Assembly: GCF_900475415.1 (NCBI RefSeq)
Contig: NZ_LS483388.1
Coordinates: 668,001 to 732,000 of the forward strand
Length of the DNA stretch: 64,000 bases
Origin: Streptococcus porcinus
Lineage (GTDB): Bacteria; Bacillota; Bacilli; Lactobacillales; Streptococcaceae
Reading direction: 5' to 3'
Shown here: piece by piece, positions 25,239 through 34,334 of the stretch
Layout of the letters: every line of letters begins with the position of its first letter
Numbering within the stretch: position 1 is the first letter of the stretch
Program-made: the position numbers and the translations under genes
The notes under the pieces: model-generated
What the model saw: only the letters and a program-made list of their open reading frames with translations
Told to the model about the DNA's origin: nothing
Database searches by the model: none

Positions 25239-26953
25239 TGAAAGGGTTGATTGCTCAAATTGAGAAAGGGAAACCTTTCTTTGAGAAGATTTCTCGGAAT
25301 ATTTACCTCCGTGCTATTCGTGATGGCTTTATCGCTGGCATGCCGGTCATTCTTTTCTCAAGTATTTTCATCTTAATTGCTTATGTTCCTAATGCTTGGG
25401 GATTCAAATGGAGCGCTGATATTGAAACACTTTTGATGACTCCATACAATTACTCAATGGGAATTCTTGGATTGTTTGTTGCTGGTACAACTGCAAAAGC
25501 ATTAACCGATTCAATGAACCGCTCATTGCCTAGCACAAATCAAATTAACTTCATTTCTACAATGCTTGCAGCAATTGTTGGCTTCCTGTTGATGGCTGCT
25601 AATCCAGCAAAAGATGGTGGTTTCTTAACTGGATTTATGGGTACTAAAGGTTTGCTTACAGCCTTCATTGCAGCCTTTATTACGGTTAATGTTTACAAGG
25701 TTTGTGTGAAAAACAATGTCACTATTCGCATGCCTGATGAAGTTCCACCGAATATTTCACAAGTATTTAAAGACTTAATCCCATTTACTGTCTCAGTCGT
25801 ATTGCTTTATGCTATTGAACTTCTTGTACATAATGCACTAGGTGTAAATGTTGCGGAATCAATTGGTAAATTATTAGCTCCATTGTTCCAAGCAGCAGAT
25901 GGTTATGTTGGTATTACCATTATCTTTGGTGCCTTTGCTTTCTTCTGGTTTGTTGGTATTCACGGGCCTTCAATTGTTGAGCCTGCTATTGCAGCCATAA
26001 CCTATGCCAATGCTGAAGCTAACTTACAATTGCTTCAAGCAGGGGAACATGCTGATAAGATTTTGACATCAGGTACTCAAATGTTCATCGTTACGATGGG
26101 TGGTACTGGTGCAACATTGGTTGTTCCGTTCATGTTTATGTGGTTGACGAAATCAAAACGTAATAAAGCGATTGGACGTGCGTCCGTTGTTCCTACTTTC
26201 TTTGGAGTTAACGAACCAATTTTGTTCGGTGCTCCACTGGTATTGAACCCAATTTTCTTCATTCCATTTATCTTAACCCCAATTGTTAACGTTTGGATTT
26301 TCAAATTCTTTATTGATAGTCTAGGAATGAACAGTTTTACTGCAAACTTACCTTGGACAACACCAGCTCCCCTAGGACTTGTACTAGGTACTAACTTCCA
26401 GGTTCTATCATTCATCTTAGCTGCTGTTTTGATAGTTGTTGATGTTGCCATTTACTACCCATTCTTGAAGGTTTATGACCAACAAATTCTTGAAGAAGAA
26501 CGAACTGGTAAATCTTCAGATGAGTTGAAAGAAAAAGTAGCCGCAAACTTCAATACAGCAAAAGCTGATGCCATTCTTGAAAAAGCAGGAGCAACTGAAA
26601 CTGTTGAATCAACTGTTGAATCAAAAGAAATTACTGAACAAACAAATGTTTTGGTTCTCTGTGCAGGTGGAGGAACAAGTGGTCTTCTTGCAAATGCTTT
26701 GACAAAAGCAGCTAAAGAATATGGTGCTCCAGTTACTGCAGCAGCAGGAAGCTATGGTGGTCACCGTGAAATCTTGCCGCAATATCAGCTCGTTATCCTT
26801 GCTCCTCAAGTAGCGTCAAACTATGAAGACTTGAAAGTAGAAACAGATAAACTTGGTATCAAATTAGCTAAGACAGAAGGTGCACAATACATCAAATTGA
26901 CTCGTGATGGACAAGGCGCTTTGGACTTTGTTAAACAACAAATGGAAAATTAA
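25238..26953 (+). CDS. lacE: Lactose PTS enzyme IICB, LacE
   Basis: A 571-aa membrane transporter. The EIIC domain (residues 1 to about 410) has some ten hydrophobic segments, with [15 protein letters not shown] as the substrate-site loop. A linker (about 411-470) leads to the EIIB domain with [15 protein letters not shown], whose Cys is the phosphorylation site. It imports lactose as lactose-6-phosphate together with LacF. Full length. Confidence 0.95.
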   Translation: MKGLIAQIEKGKPFFEKISRNIYLRAIRDGFIAGMPVILFSSIFILIAYVPNAWGFKWSADIETLLMTPYNYSMGILGLFVAGTTAKALTDSMNRSLPSTNQINFISTMLAAIVGFLLMAANPAKDGGFLTGFMGTKGLLTAFIAAFITVNVYKVCVKNNVTIRMPDEVPPNISQVFKDLIPFTVSVVLLYAIELLVHNALGVNVAESIGKLLAPLFQAADGYVGITIIFGAFAFFWFVGIHGPSIVEPAIAAITYANAEANLQLLQAGEHADKILTSGTQMFIVTMGGTGATLVVPFMFMWLTKSKRNKAIGRASVVPTFFGVNEPILFGAPLVLNPIFFIPFILTPIVNVWIFKFFIDSLGMNSFTANLPWTTPAPLGLVLGTNFQVLSFILAAVLIVVDVAIYYPFLKVYDQQILEEERTGKSSDELKEKVAANFNTAKADAILEKAGATETVESTVESKEITEQTNVLVLCAGGGTSGLLANALTKAAKEYGAPVTAAAGSYGGHREILPQYQLVILAPQVASNYEDLKVETDKLGIKLAKTEGAQYIKLTRDGQGALDFVKQQMEN

Positions 26954-26958
26954 AATAG

Positions 26959-28425
<1,467 letters not shown>

Positions 28426-28449
28426 TCCTTACTATGAAAGTGTGTACCT

Positions 28450-28728
28450 ATGTTTAAAACATTAAAAAGAGTGACAGGCGGTGTTTTAACTTCTGCCTAT
28501 GAAAAAGTTTATATTGTTAATTTTGAAAAATGTCCATATATTCCATACATCGATCAGAATGTTTTAAAATCTCTAGGGAAATGGTATGTCTCTACTGGAG
28601 GAGAATGGATTTGTCATTCAGATTTAGAATGGGATGACTTCAAAACATTGTTTAACAATCTCTTAGAAGGTTCGTTAAAAGGGAATGTTAGATATGAAAT
28701 GGACTATATGCCTTTTCAGCAATCATAG
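28450..28728 (+). CDS. Small unrecognised protein between lacG and lacX
   Basis: A 92-aa protein starting MFKTLKRVTGGVLTS, rich in aromatics (WYVSTGGEWICHSDLEWDD) and acidic toward the end. No signal peptide or membrane helix is obvious and no family is recognised. The gene lies 24 nt after lacG and 22 nt before the lacX start, so it is surely on the lac transcript. It may be specific to this version of the operon. Confidence 0.65.
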   Translation: MFKTLKRVTGGVLTSAYEKVYIVNFEKCPYIPYIDQNVLKSLGKWYVSTGGEWICHSDLEWDDFKTLFNNLLEGSLKGNVRYEMDYMPFQQS

Positions 28729-28750
28729 AGTATAATTGGGGAATCAACTA

Positions 28751-29638
28751 ATGAAATTAAAAAATGATGAATTAACGGTTGAATTTAAACCAGAGGGGGC
28801 GACCATCAGTTCGATTAGAGATCGAGATGGTGTGGAATATCTTTGGCAAGGTAATCCAGAGTACTGGGGTGGTCAGGCACCAGTTCTCTTTCCTATCTGT
28901 GGTAGTCTAAGAAATGATGGGGCCACTTTTCAGGTTGGTGAAAAAACAATTTCTGGATCCATGCCTCGCCATGGGATTGTCAGAAAACGCACTTTTGATT
29001 TAGTAAAACATACCGAAAATGAGATACAGTTTCGTATTTTATCTGACGACGAGATGTTAAAGCAATACCCATTTCCATTTGAACTCCAACTAACATACCG
29101 CTTGGATGGTAAGAGGTTGGAAACAGAATATGCAATTCGATATTTAGGTGAGTTAGATGCGATGCCATTCTTTATTGGAGGCCATCCAGGATTTAATTGT
29201 CCATTATTAGAGGATGAAGCTTTTGATGACTATTACCTAGAATTCGAATTGGAAGAAGATTGCACGATTCCAGAAAGTTTCCCAGAGACGGGACTTCTTG
29301 ATTTTTCAAAACGTCAACCAATGCTATCTAAAACAAGAATTTTAGACTTGAATTATGAACTGTTTCAACATGATGCGTTGACGTTTGATAACCTTAAATC
29401 TCGAAAGGTTGCTTTGAAAACCAAAAATCATCAAAAAGGATTAAAGGTATCATTTGAAGATTTTCCTTTCTTAGTTGTTTGGACAACAACCAATAAAGGA
29501 CCATTTATTGCTCTGGAACCGTGGAGTGGCTTATCTACCTCTTTGACAGAAACGGACAACTTTATCGATAAAACTCATGTCACTTATGTTGAAAAAGGCG
29601 AAGTATCTCGCAAAGCATTTACAATTGAAATTTGTTAA
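28751..29638 (+). CDS. lacX: Aldose 1-epimerase family protein LacX
   Basis: A 295-aa protein of the galactose mutarotase-like superfamily, LacX subgroup. It shows the GNPEYWGGQAPVLFPICGSL region with PxLFP, MPRHGIVRKRTF with the active-site His, and FFIGGHPGFNCPLL with the second His. LacX probably interconverts sugar anomers, but its exact task in the lac operon is not settled. The start at 28751 has GGGGAATC upstream; the frame opens at 28736. It is the last gene of the lac operon. Confidence 0.85.
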   Translation: MKLKNDELTVEFKPEGATISSIRDRDGVEYLWQGNPEYWGGQAPVLFPICGSLRNDGATFQVGEKTISGSMPRHGIVRKRTFDLVKHTENEIQFRILSDDEMLKQYPFPFELQLTYRLDGKRLETEYAIRYLGELDAMPFFIGGHPGFNCPLLEDEAFDDYYLEFELEEDCTIPESFPETGLLDFSKRQPMLSKTRILDLNYELFQHDALTFDNLKSRKVALKTKNHQKGLKVSFEDFPFLVVWTTTNKGPFIALEPWSGLSTSLTETDNFIDKTHVTYVEKGEVSRKAFTIEIC

Positions 29639-29701
29639 TGAATTTGGCAATTAGCTTAATAATATTAACTTTAATATTTTTACTTATATCATGAAATTAT
29701 G

Positions 29702-29728
29702 ATTTATTGATTTAAAATTTATCAATAA
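29702..29728. repeat. Inverted repeat after lacX
   Basis: TTTATTGAT (29702-29710) and ATCAATAAA (29720-29728) form a perfect 9-bp dyad around an A/T spacer. There is no T tail, so it is either a weak terminator or a protein-binding site before the XRE regulator gene. Confidence 0.4.
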
Positions 29729-29758
29729 ACTTCAGTAATATTGAGGTAATATATCAGC

Positions 29759-29810
29759 TGTCATATTATGACAATTTCCAAGTTTTCTTCTAAAAGTATT
29801 CTATACTTTT
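29759..29810 (+). promoter_or_regulatory. Operator palindromes upstream of the XRE regulator gene
   Basis: TGTCATA-T-TATGACA (29759-29773) is a perfect 15-bp palindrome. AAAAGTAT-TCT-ATACTTTT (29792-29810) is a perfect 19-bp palindrome that overlaps a TATACT -10 element. Two such sites directly before a small HTH gene are typical of autoregulation of an ICE or phage switch. Confidence 0.55.
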
Positions 29811-29826
29811 CATAGGAGAAAGCTAA

Positions 29827-30051
29827 ATGTACCAACGTATAAGGGACTTGAGAGAAGACAATGACTTCACTCAGAAATTTGTAGCTGAAAAACTATCGTT
29901 CTCTTCCACAAATTATGCAAAGATTGAGAGAGGTGAGGTAGTTCTTACAGCTGAAATACTTATAAAACTCTCTGCACTATATAACGTTAGTACGGATTAT
30001 ATTCTTGGACTATCAGACTGTCCTCAAAGAATTAAACAAAAAATAAAATAG
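29827..30051 (+). CDS. Small XRE-family HTH regulator
   Basis: A 74-aa protein consisting only of an HTH_3 domain: IRDLREDNDFTQKFVAEKLSFSSTNYAKIERGEVVLTAEILIKLSALYNVSTDYILGL. AGGAGAAAGC precedes the ATG. It sits between the lac operon and the second large serine recombinase, with two palindromes upstream. Probably controls the integration/excision module of the ICE. Confidence 0.8.
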   Translation: MYQRIRDLREDNDFTQKFVAEKLSFSSTNYAKIERGEVVLTAEILIKLSALYNVSTDYILGLSDCPQRIKQKIK

Positions 30052-30328
30052 TCTCTCCTTGATTTGTTCATTGACAATTGAATAAACCGAGGTGGGACTT
30101 TCTTATTTGTCGAGCAATTTAGTGAGATACGCCGTGATAGGAGCGAAAATTATTAGCTATAAAATAGAGTGGTTCTCTATCTGCCATGACCACAAATAAG
30201 GACAATGATACTTCTGAACGTTCAGGCTGCCATCGTAAAAGGACAGCGGGTGAGATGCCCATGCACGATTTAACCAATCATACCCACGGAGGAAATGATA
30301 GAGTATCACGTTATCAGGAGGAAAAATT
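30052..30328 (+). other. Gene-free leader before the integration module
   Basis: No gene is supported between the XRE gene and the 42-aa ORF. The stretch has mixed composition, GC-richer than its surroundings in the middle (about 30200-30300). TTGACA at 30081-30086 could be a -35 element. It may hold regulatory RNA or the attachment-site region; nothing decisive is seen. Confidence 0.3.
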
Positions 30329-30457
30329 TTGGAACAAACAGTTGTAAAATATAGTCTGCAGTTATCAATGCTTAATTTTTTATACTCTAAAGAATTGTTA
30401 TCTAAAAATGAATATGAAAAAATCAGAAACAGACTGCGTATTAAGTACACAAAATAG
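30329..30457 (+). CDS. 42-aa SHOCT-like protein upstream of the recombinase
   Basis: A TTG at 30329 follows AGGAGG (30317-30322) at good spacing and opens a frame of 42 codons: LEQTVVKYSLQLSMLNFLYSK... to ...NRLRIKYTK. The pattern of a short helix pair with LLSKNEYEKI resembles the SHOCT motif (short C-terminal domain) proteins often encoded just ahead of recombinase genes in ICEs. It ends 53 nt before the large serine recombinase. Confidence 0.65.
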   Translation: MEQTVVKYSLQLSMLNFLYSKELLSKNEYEKIRNRLRIKYTK

Positions 30458-30510
30458 CTGACCTTTTGATTTGAACGCGGTAATATAGAATCAAAAGGAG
30501 GAATTTCAGT

Positions 30511-32316
30511 ATGAAAAACAATAATGTTGAAATAATAAAAGCTGATTCGTTAGTTCGTCGAAGAGGCGATAATTTCGAAAGAGACTCAAAAAGGGTTGCT
30601 GCTTATTGCCGAGTTAGTTCTGATAGTGAAGATCAGAAGAACAGCTATGAATCTCAGGTGAGACATTATAAAGATTATATCTCTCAGCGGTCGGATTGGG
30701 AACTGGCAGGTATCTATGCAGATGAAGGGATTTCAGGAACACAAGTAGGAAAGAGACAAGATTTTCAACGATTAATAAATGATTGTGTAAATGGAGAAAT
30801 AGATTACATTGTCACAAAAGCAATTGCTAGATTTGCCAGGAATACCCTAGATACTTTAAAATATGTCAGAATGTTAAAAGATATGCAAATTGGAGTATAT
30901 TTTGAGGAAGAAAACATAGATACCCTAACAATGGATGGAGAATTGCTTTTGACTATTCTAAGCTCCGTTGCACAGCAAGAAGTAGAAAATACATCTGCAC
31001 ATGTGAAAAAAGGATTAAAAATGAAGATGCAACGTGGTGAATTGGTTGGCTTTCAAGGGTGCCTAGGGTATGATTATGATGTAGAAACCAAGCAGCTTTC
31101 AATTAATAAAAAAGAAGCCAAAATTGTTCGTTATATTTTTGAAAGATATCTAGAAGGTATTGGAGGAAAAGTAATAGCTAGGGAACTTGATGAACTTGGT
31201 TACAAATCGCCAAGAGGATTAGAACATTGGAATGATACAACAGTTCTAGGAATAATAAAGAATGAAAAATATAAAGGTGATATTCTAATGGGAAAAACTT
31301 TTACAGTTGACCCAATAAGCAAGAGAAGGTTGAGTAATTTTGGAGAAGAAGATAAGTACTATATTAAAGATAATCATGAACCTATAATATCTAAAGAAGA
31401 TTTTGAAAAAGCTCAGGAGATTAGACTGCGTCGAGCAGGAAATAAGAAGACTGCTGCAAATGTAAATGGCAAGCGTGAACGCTATTCAAAAATGTATGCT
31501 TTTAGTAGCATGTTAGAATGTGGTTTTTGTGGTTCAATATTATCTAGAAGGAGTTGGCACTGCCGTTCAGATTATCGCAAGGTTGTGTGGCATTGTGTTA
31601 CATCGATAAAGAAAGGAAAGAAATTTTGTAAGCATAGTAAAGGATTAGAAGAGCTCGCTATTGAGGGGGCTTTCATGGAAGCTTACAGACAACTTTATCA
31701 TTCAAATGAAAACTTAATGACAGACTTACTTGAAACGATTGAATCTGAATTGAATGACAATAGCCTTAACAAGGAATTAAAAAGGATTACAAACAAACTT
31801 CGAACATTACTAAAAAAAGAGGAAAATCTTGTAAATCTAAGGCTCGAAGGGAAAATTAGCGATACCATATACAATGAAAAGTACAATGAAATTTCCTCAG
31901 AAAAAGTGTTTCTAGCAGAAGAGAAGGTAAATATTGAAACAACCTTAAAATCAGAAATCGATGTAAAGAAAAGACTAACTGAGTTTAAGCACTTGCTATC
32001 TTCACAGAAAATGCTTACGGAGTTTGATCGTGCAGTTTTTGAAAGTATTGTTGAGAAAATTATTGTAGGTGGAGTTAATAGCGACGGAGAAATTGATCCT
32101 GCAATGTTAACCATAATATTCAAAACAGGTGAAACTCAAAACAAGGATGGAAAAAAATTTAAAAGTAAACGTAAAAATGCTAAACTAGAAACAGATAAAT
32201 TGTGTCCTCAAAACAGTGACGAGGATAAAAAATTGTATTCTCAAGGAACAGACTACACACGTGGAGTGTGTTTCTCTGCTCGTGAAAGCCTAGAACCCTT
32301 TGTTAAATCGCAATAG
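30511..32316 (+). CDS. Large serine recombinase (likely ICE integrase)
   Basis: A 601-aa protein. The resolvase domain has AAYCRVSSDSEDQ with the catalytic Ser, GISGTQVGKRQDFQRLI and TKAIARFARNT. The recombinase domain starts at KMQRGELVGFQGCLGYDYD. A zinc ribbon (LECGFCGSILSRRSWHC ... WHC) and a long coiled coil (about residues 410-500) follow. This is the standard build of integrases of serine-type streptococcal ICEs. AAAGGAGG lies before the ATG. Its place at the cargo end and its distance from any phage gene favour the ICE over the prophage as its owner, though the latter is not excluded. Confidence 0.85.
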   Translation: MKNNNVEIIKADSLVRRRGDNFERDSKRVAAYCRVSSDSEDQKNSYESQVRHYKDYISQRSDWELAGIYADEGISGTQVGKRQDFQRLINDCVNGEIDYIVTKAIARFARNTLDTLKYVRMLKDMQIGVYFEEENIDTLTMDGELLLTILSSVAQQEVENTSAHVKKGLKMKMQRGELVGFQGCLGYDYDVETKQLSINKKEAKIVRYIFERYLEGIGGKVIARELDELGYKSPRGLEHWNDTTVLGIIKNEKYKGDILMGKTFTVDPISKRRLSNFGEEDKYYIKDNHEPIISKEDFEKAQEIRLRRAGNKKTAANVNGKRERYSKMYAFSSMLECGFCGSILSRRSWHCRSDYRKVVWHCVTSIKKGKKFCKHSKGLEELAIEGAFMEAYRQLYHSNENLMTDLLETIESELNDNSLNKELKRITNKLRTLLKKEENLVNLRLEGKISDTIYNEKYNEISSEKVFLAEEKVNIETTLKSEIDVKKRLTEFKHLLSSQKMLTEFDRAVFESIVEKIIVGGVNSDGEIDPAMLTIIFKTGETQNKDGKKFKSKRKNAKLETDKLCPQNSDEDKKLYSQGTDYTRGVCFSARESLEPFVKSQ

Positions 32317-32323
32317 TAAAAAT

Positions 32324-32344
32324 CCTTGATTTCAAGGCTTTTGT
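32324..32344 (+). terminator. Terminator after the large serine recombinase gene
   Basis: CCTTGA-TT-TCAAGG (32324-32337) followed by CTTTTGT. Confidence 0.6.
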
Positions 32345-32416
32345 CGTATGTAGGGGAAGTATCAGAGTGAGAGTTTAAGCTGAGTATCTTAATGTGATAG
32401 CGTTATTGAGAGAGAA

Positions 32417-32480
32417 TTTATTTCCATAAACCCTAGGGGTATGGACTTGTTTCCATAGAAGAAGAGTTTGTGGAAATAAA
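32417..32480. repeat. Inverted repeat near the presumed ICE end
   Basis: A 15-bp sequence starting TTTATTTCCATAA (32417-32431) recurs inverted with one mismatch at 32466-32480. CCCTAGGGG lies between. A further TTTCCATAGAAG occurs at 32450. This cluster is in the 500-bp gene-free gap after the recombinase gene, so it may contain the attachment site or recombinase binding sites. The rest of 32345-32813 shows nothing else. Confidence 0.4.
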
Positions 32481-32813
32481 CATCCCCCCTAAATTATTAC
32501 CTAGATGGTCGTTGAAGTTTGAGTTCTATATATTGATACTATATATTTTAAATTTAGTATTTTTAAATCAGTAAAATAATATCCTTATTTTAAAATTTAG
32601 AGAAAGATAGTATAATAATAGAAAAGAAGAGAGTTCGTGGATGTTAATAAATATAATCTTATTTACAATCAGAATATTGCTGAGAATAGTCACTGTCTTT
32701 TAAAAGCTTTATTTGTAAAAGATATAGAAATATAATATTTTTTTGAAGAGGTAAAGGAGAAAATAAGACCTGTTTAATTTAGAGTACTGATAAATCAGAA
32801 TGGAGATGATTTT

Positions 32814-33332
32814 TTGCGAACATACTACAATAAAGAAGAACTAAAAGTTGAAATAGAGAAAACATTTGAGAAATATATTTCAGAATTTGATAATATTCCA
32901 GAGAATCTAAAAGATAAAAGAATTGATGAAGTTGATAGAACTCCAGCAGAAAACCTTTCATATCAGGTTGGATGGACAAGTTTGGTTCTTAAATGGGAAG
33001 AAGATGAAAGAAAGGGGCTTCAAGCAAAAACACCATCGGATGACTTTAAATGGAATCAGCTTGGTGAATTATATCAGTGGTTCACGGATACCTACGCTCA
33101 TTTATCTCTGCAAGAGTTGAAAGCAAAATTAAATGAAAATATTAATTCTATATATGCAATGATTGATTCGTTGAGTGAAGAAGAATTATTTAAACCACAT
33201 ATGAGAAAATGGGCTGATGAAGCGACTAAAACCGCCACTTGGGAAGTATATAAGTTTATTCATGTAAATACAGTTGCACCTTTTGGAACTTTTAGAACTA
33301 AAATCAGAAAATGGAAAAAAATAGTGTTATGA
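32814..33332 (+). CDS. ClbS/DfsB-family four-helix protein
   Basis: A 172-aa protein with the DinB-like four-helix fold pattern of ClbS/DfsB: YYNKEELKVEIEKTFEKYISEFD, then ENLSYQVGWTSLVLKWEEDE, YQWFTDTYAHLSLQELK and WEVYKFIHVNTVAPFGTFRTKIRKWKK. ClbS protects producers from colibactin; streptococcal relatives have no proven role. The start is TTG at 32814 with GGAG upstream; no ATG fits. It is a single-gene unit ending at a terminator. Confidence 0.75.
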   Translation: MRTYYNKEELKVEIEKTFEKYISEFDNIPENLKDKRIDEVDRTPAENLSYQVGWTSLVLKWEEDERKGLQAKTPSDDFKWNQLGELYQWFTDTYAHLSLQELKAKLNENINSIYAMIDSLSEEELFKPHMRKWADEATKTATWEVYKFIHVNTVAPFGTFRTKIRKWKKIVL

Positions 33333-33379
33333 ATTATATTTTTTAACTTTAAAAAATTTCATAAAAATGGTCACAAAAG

Positions 33380-33411
33380 GCGATAGGAGAAAAACTATCG
33401 TCTTTTTCTTT
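33380..33411 (+). terminator. Terminator after the ClbS/DfsB-like gene
   Basis: GCGATAG (33380-33386) pairs with CTATCGT (33395-33401), followed by CTTTTTCTTT. Confidence 0.8.
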
Positions 33412-33423
33412 ATAAAGGGGATT

Positions 33424-33575
33424 GTCAAGTGGAGTGTGTAAGTAGGAAATTAATTTTCTACTGTTTACAAATAAACACTATATGCTTTAAAGCATTTTGC
33501 ATATCTTCTACACTTTCAGGCTGGTAAGTATCAATAATGGATTGGGCTAACTCCACAGTGTATTTTACGCTCCCT
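33424..33575 (-). pseudogene. Remnant of an IS256-family transposase
   Basis: On the minus strand about 30 codons read VKYTVELAQSIIDTYQPESV followed by EDMQNALKH, which resembles the N-terminus of one branch of IS256-family transposases. Nothing further of the transposase is present. An IS-end-like TTGTCAAGTGGAGTGT is found at 33423-33438. The rest of the element is lost. Confidence 0.5.
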
Positions 33576-33634
33576 TATAAAGTATTAGATGAGGAAATGA
33601 AGTATTAGTTTTATTTTTCTAACTTTTATAAATG

Positions 33635-34165
33635 TTAAATTCTCACGACAGATGTAATATATTTTGCTATTTTTTCAGGACTTTCAGTAAAATTATTATC
33701 TATCCAATTTAAAATGATACTTTCAATTGTTGAGATATAAATATCAAGAGCGAAAGAATATGGAATTTGATATGCTGTTTCGAGTTGTTTCTCTAAGTCT
33801 GGTATATCGGAATGTATAATCATTCCTTTGATATAGTCTTTAATTATGTTGTCAATATTTGGAAAAAAACAAACAAAGGACTTAATAATTTCTTTGTTTG
33901 TATATATGTAGCTAAGCATTTCCTTTAGGATTACTTCTTCATATAATAAATCATTATTTAAAATTTTTGTGATATCATCAAAGATTATTAAAATAGACTC
34001 CCTAAGGAAGTCTTCTTTTGAATTGAAATGATTATAGAAAGCTCTTCTACTAAGTTGAGCTTTTTTTGCTAAATCGCTAACTGTAATTTGTTCAAAGCTT
34101 TTCGTTTCTAATAATTCAGAGAAAGCTTTTAAAAATTTTAAATTAGTGTTATCTGAACTCTCCAA
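33635..34165 (-). CDS. TetR/AcrR-family regulator
   Basis: A 176-aa protein with a TetR HTH at about residues 9-55 (LKAFSELLETKSFEQITVSDLAKKAQLSRRAFYNHFNSKEDFL) and a helical C-terminal domain of the TetR_C type. The start is taken as TTG at 34165 (LESSDNTNLKF) after an AAGGTG site; the frame is open to 34258 but the extra N-terminal residues are unlike the family. It is divergent from the LPXTG surface protein gene, with dyads in between, and probably represses it and itself. Confidence 0.8.
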   Translation of the reverse strand: MESSDNTNLKFLKAFSELLETKSFEQITVSDLAKKAQLSRRAFYNHFNSKEDFLRESILIIFDDITKILNNDLLYEEVILKEMLSYIYTNKEIIKSFVCFFPNIDNIIKDYIKGMIIHSDIPDLEKQLETAYQIPYSFALDIYISTIESIILNWIDNNFTESPEKIAKYITSVVRI

Positions 34166-34225
34166 CGTATTATCACCTTCATAAATCTTATCGAATGTGA
34201 TTATACAATACAAATTCAAATAATA

Positions 34226-34301
34226 GTTCACATTTATCAAGATAATGTAAACTCCCAAAATCTTTCAAAAAGTAAATTATAACTAGTAATTTTTACTAGT
34301 T
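34226..34301. promoter_or_regulatory. Operator dyads between TetR and LPXTG genes
   Basis: AACTAGTAA-TTT-TTACTAGTT (34281-34301) is a perfect 21-bp palindrome 33 bp before the surface protein start. GTTCACATT (34226-34234) and AATGTAAAC (34244-34252) form a second dyad with one mismatch, nearer the regulator. The sizes fit TetR-family operators. Confidence 0.6.
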
Positions 34302-34334
34302 ACCTTATTTTTACTTTTGAAAAGGAGAGAAGTT

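Noticed and set aside
30157..30450. 97-aa minus-strand frame before the recombinase
   Set aside because: No ribosome site, unusual composition, and antisense to the 42-aa ORF with a strong AGGAGG.
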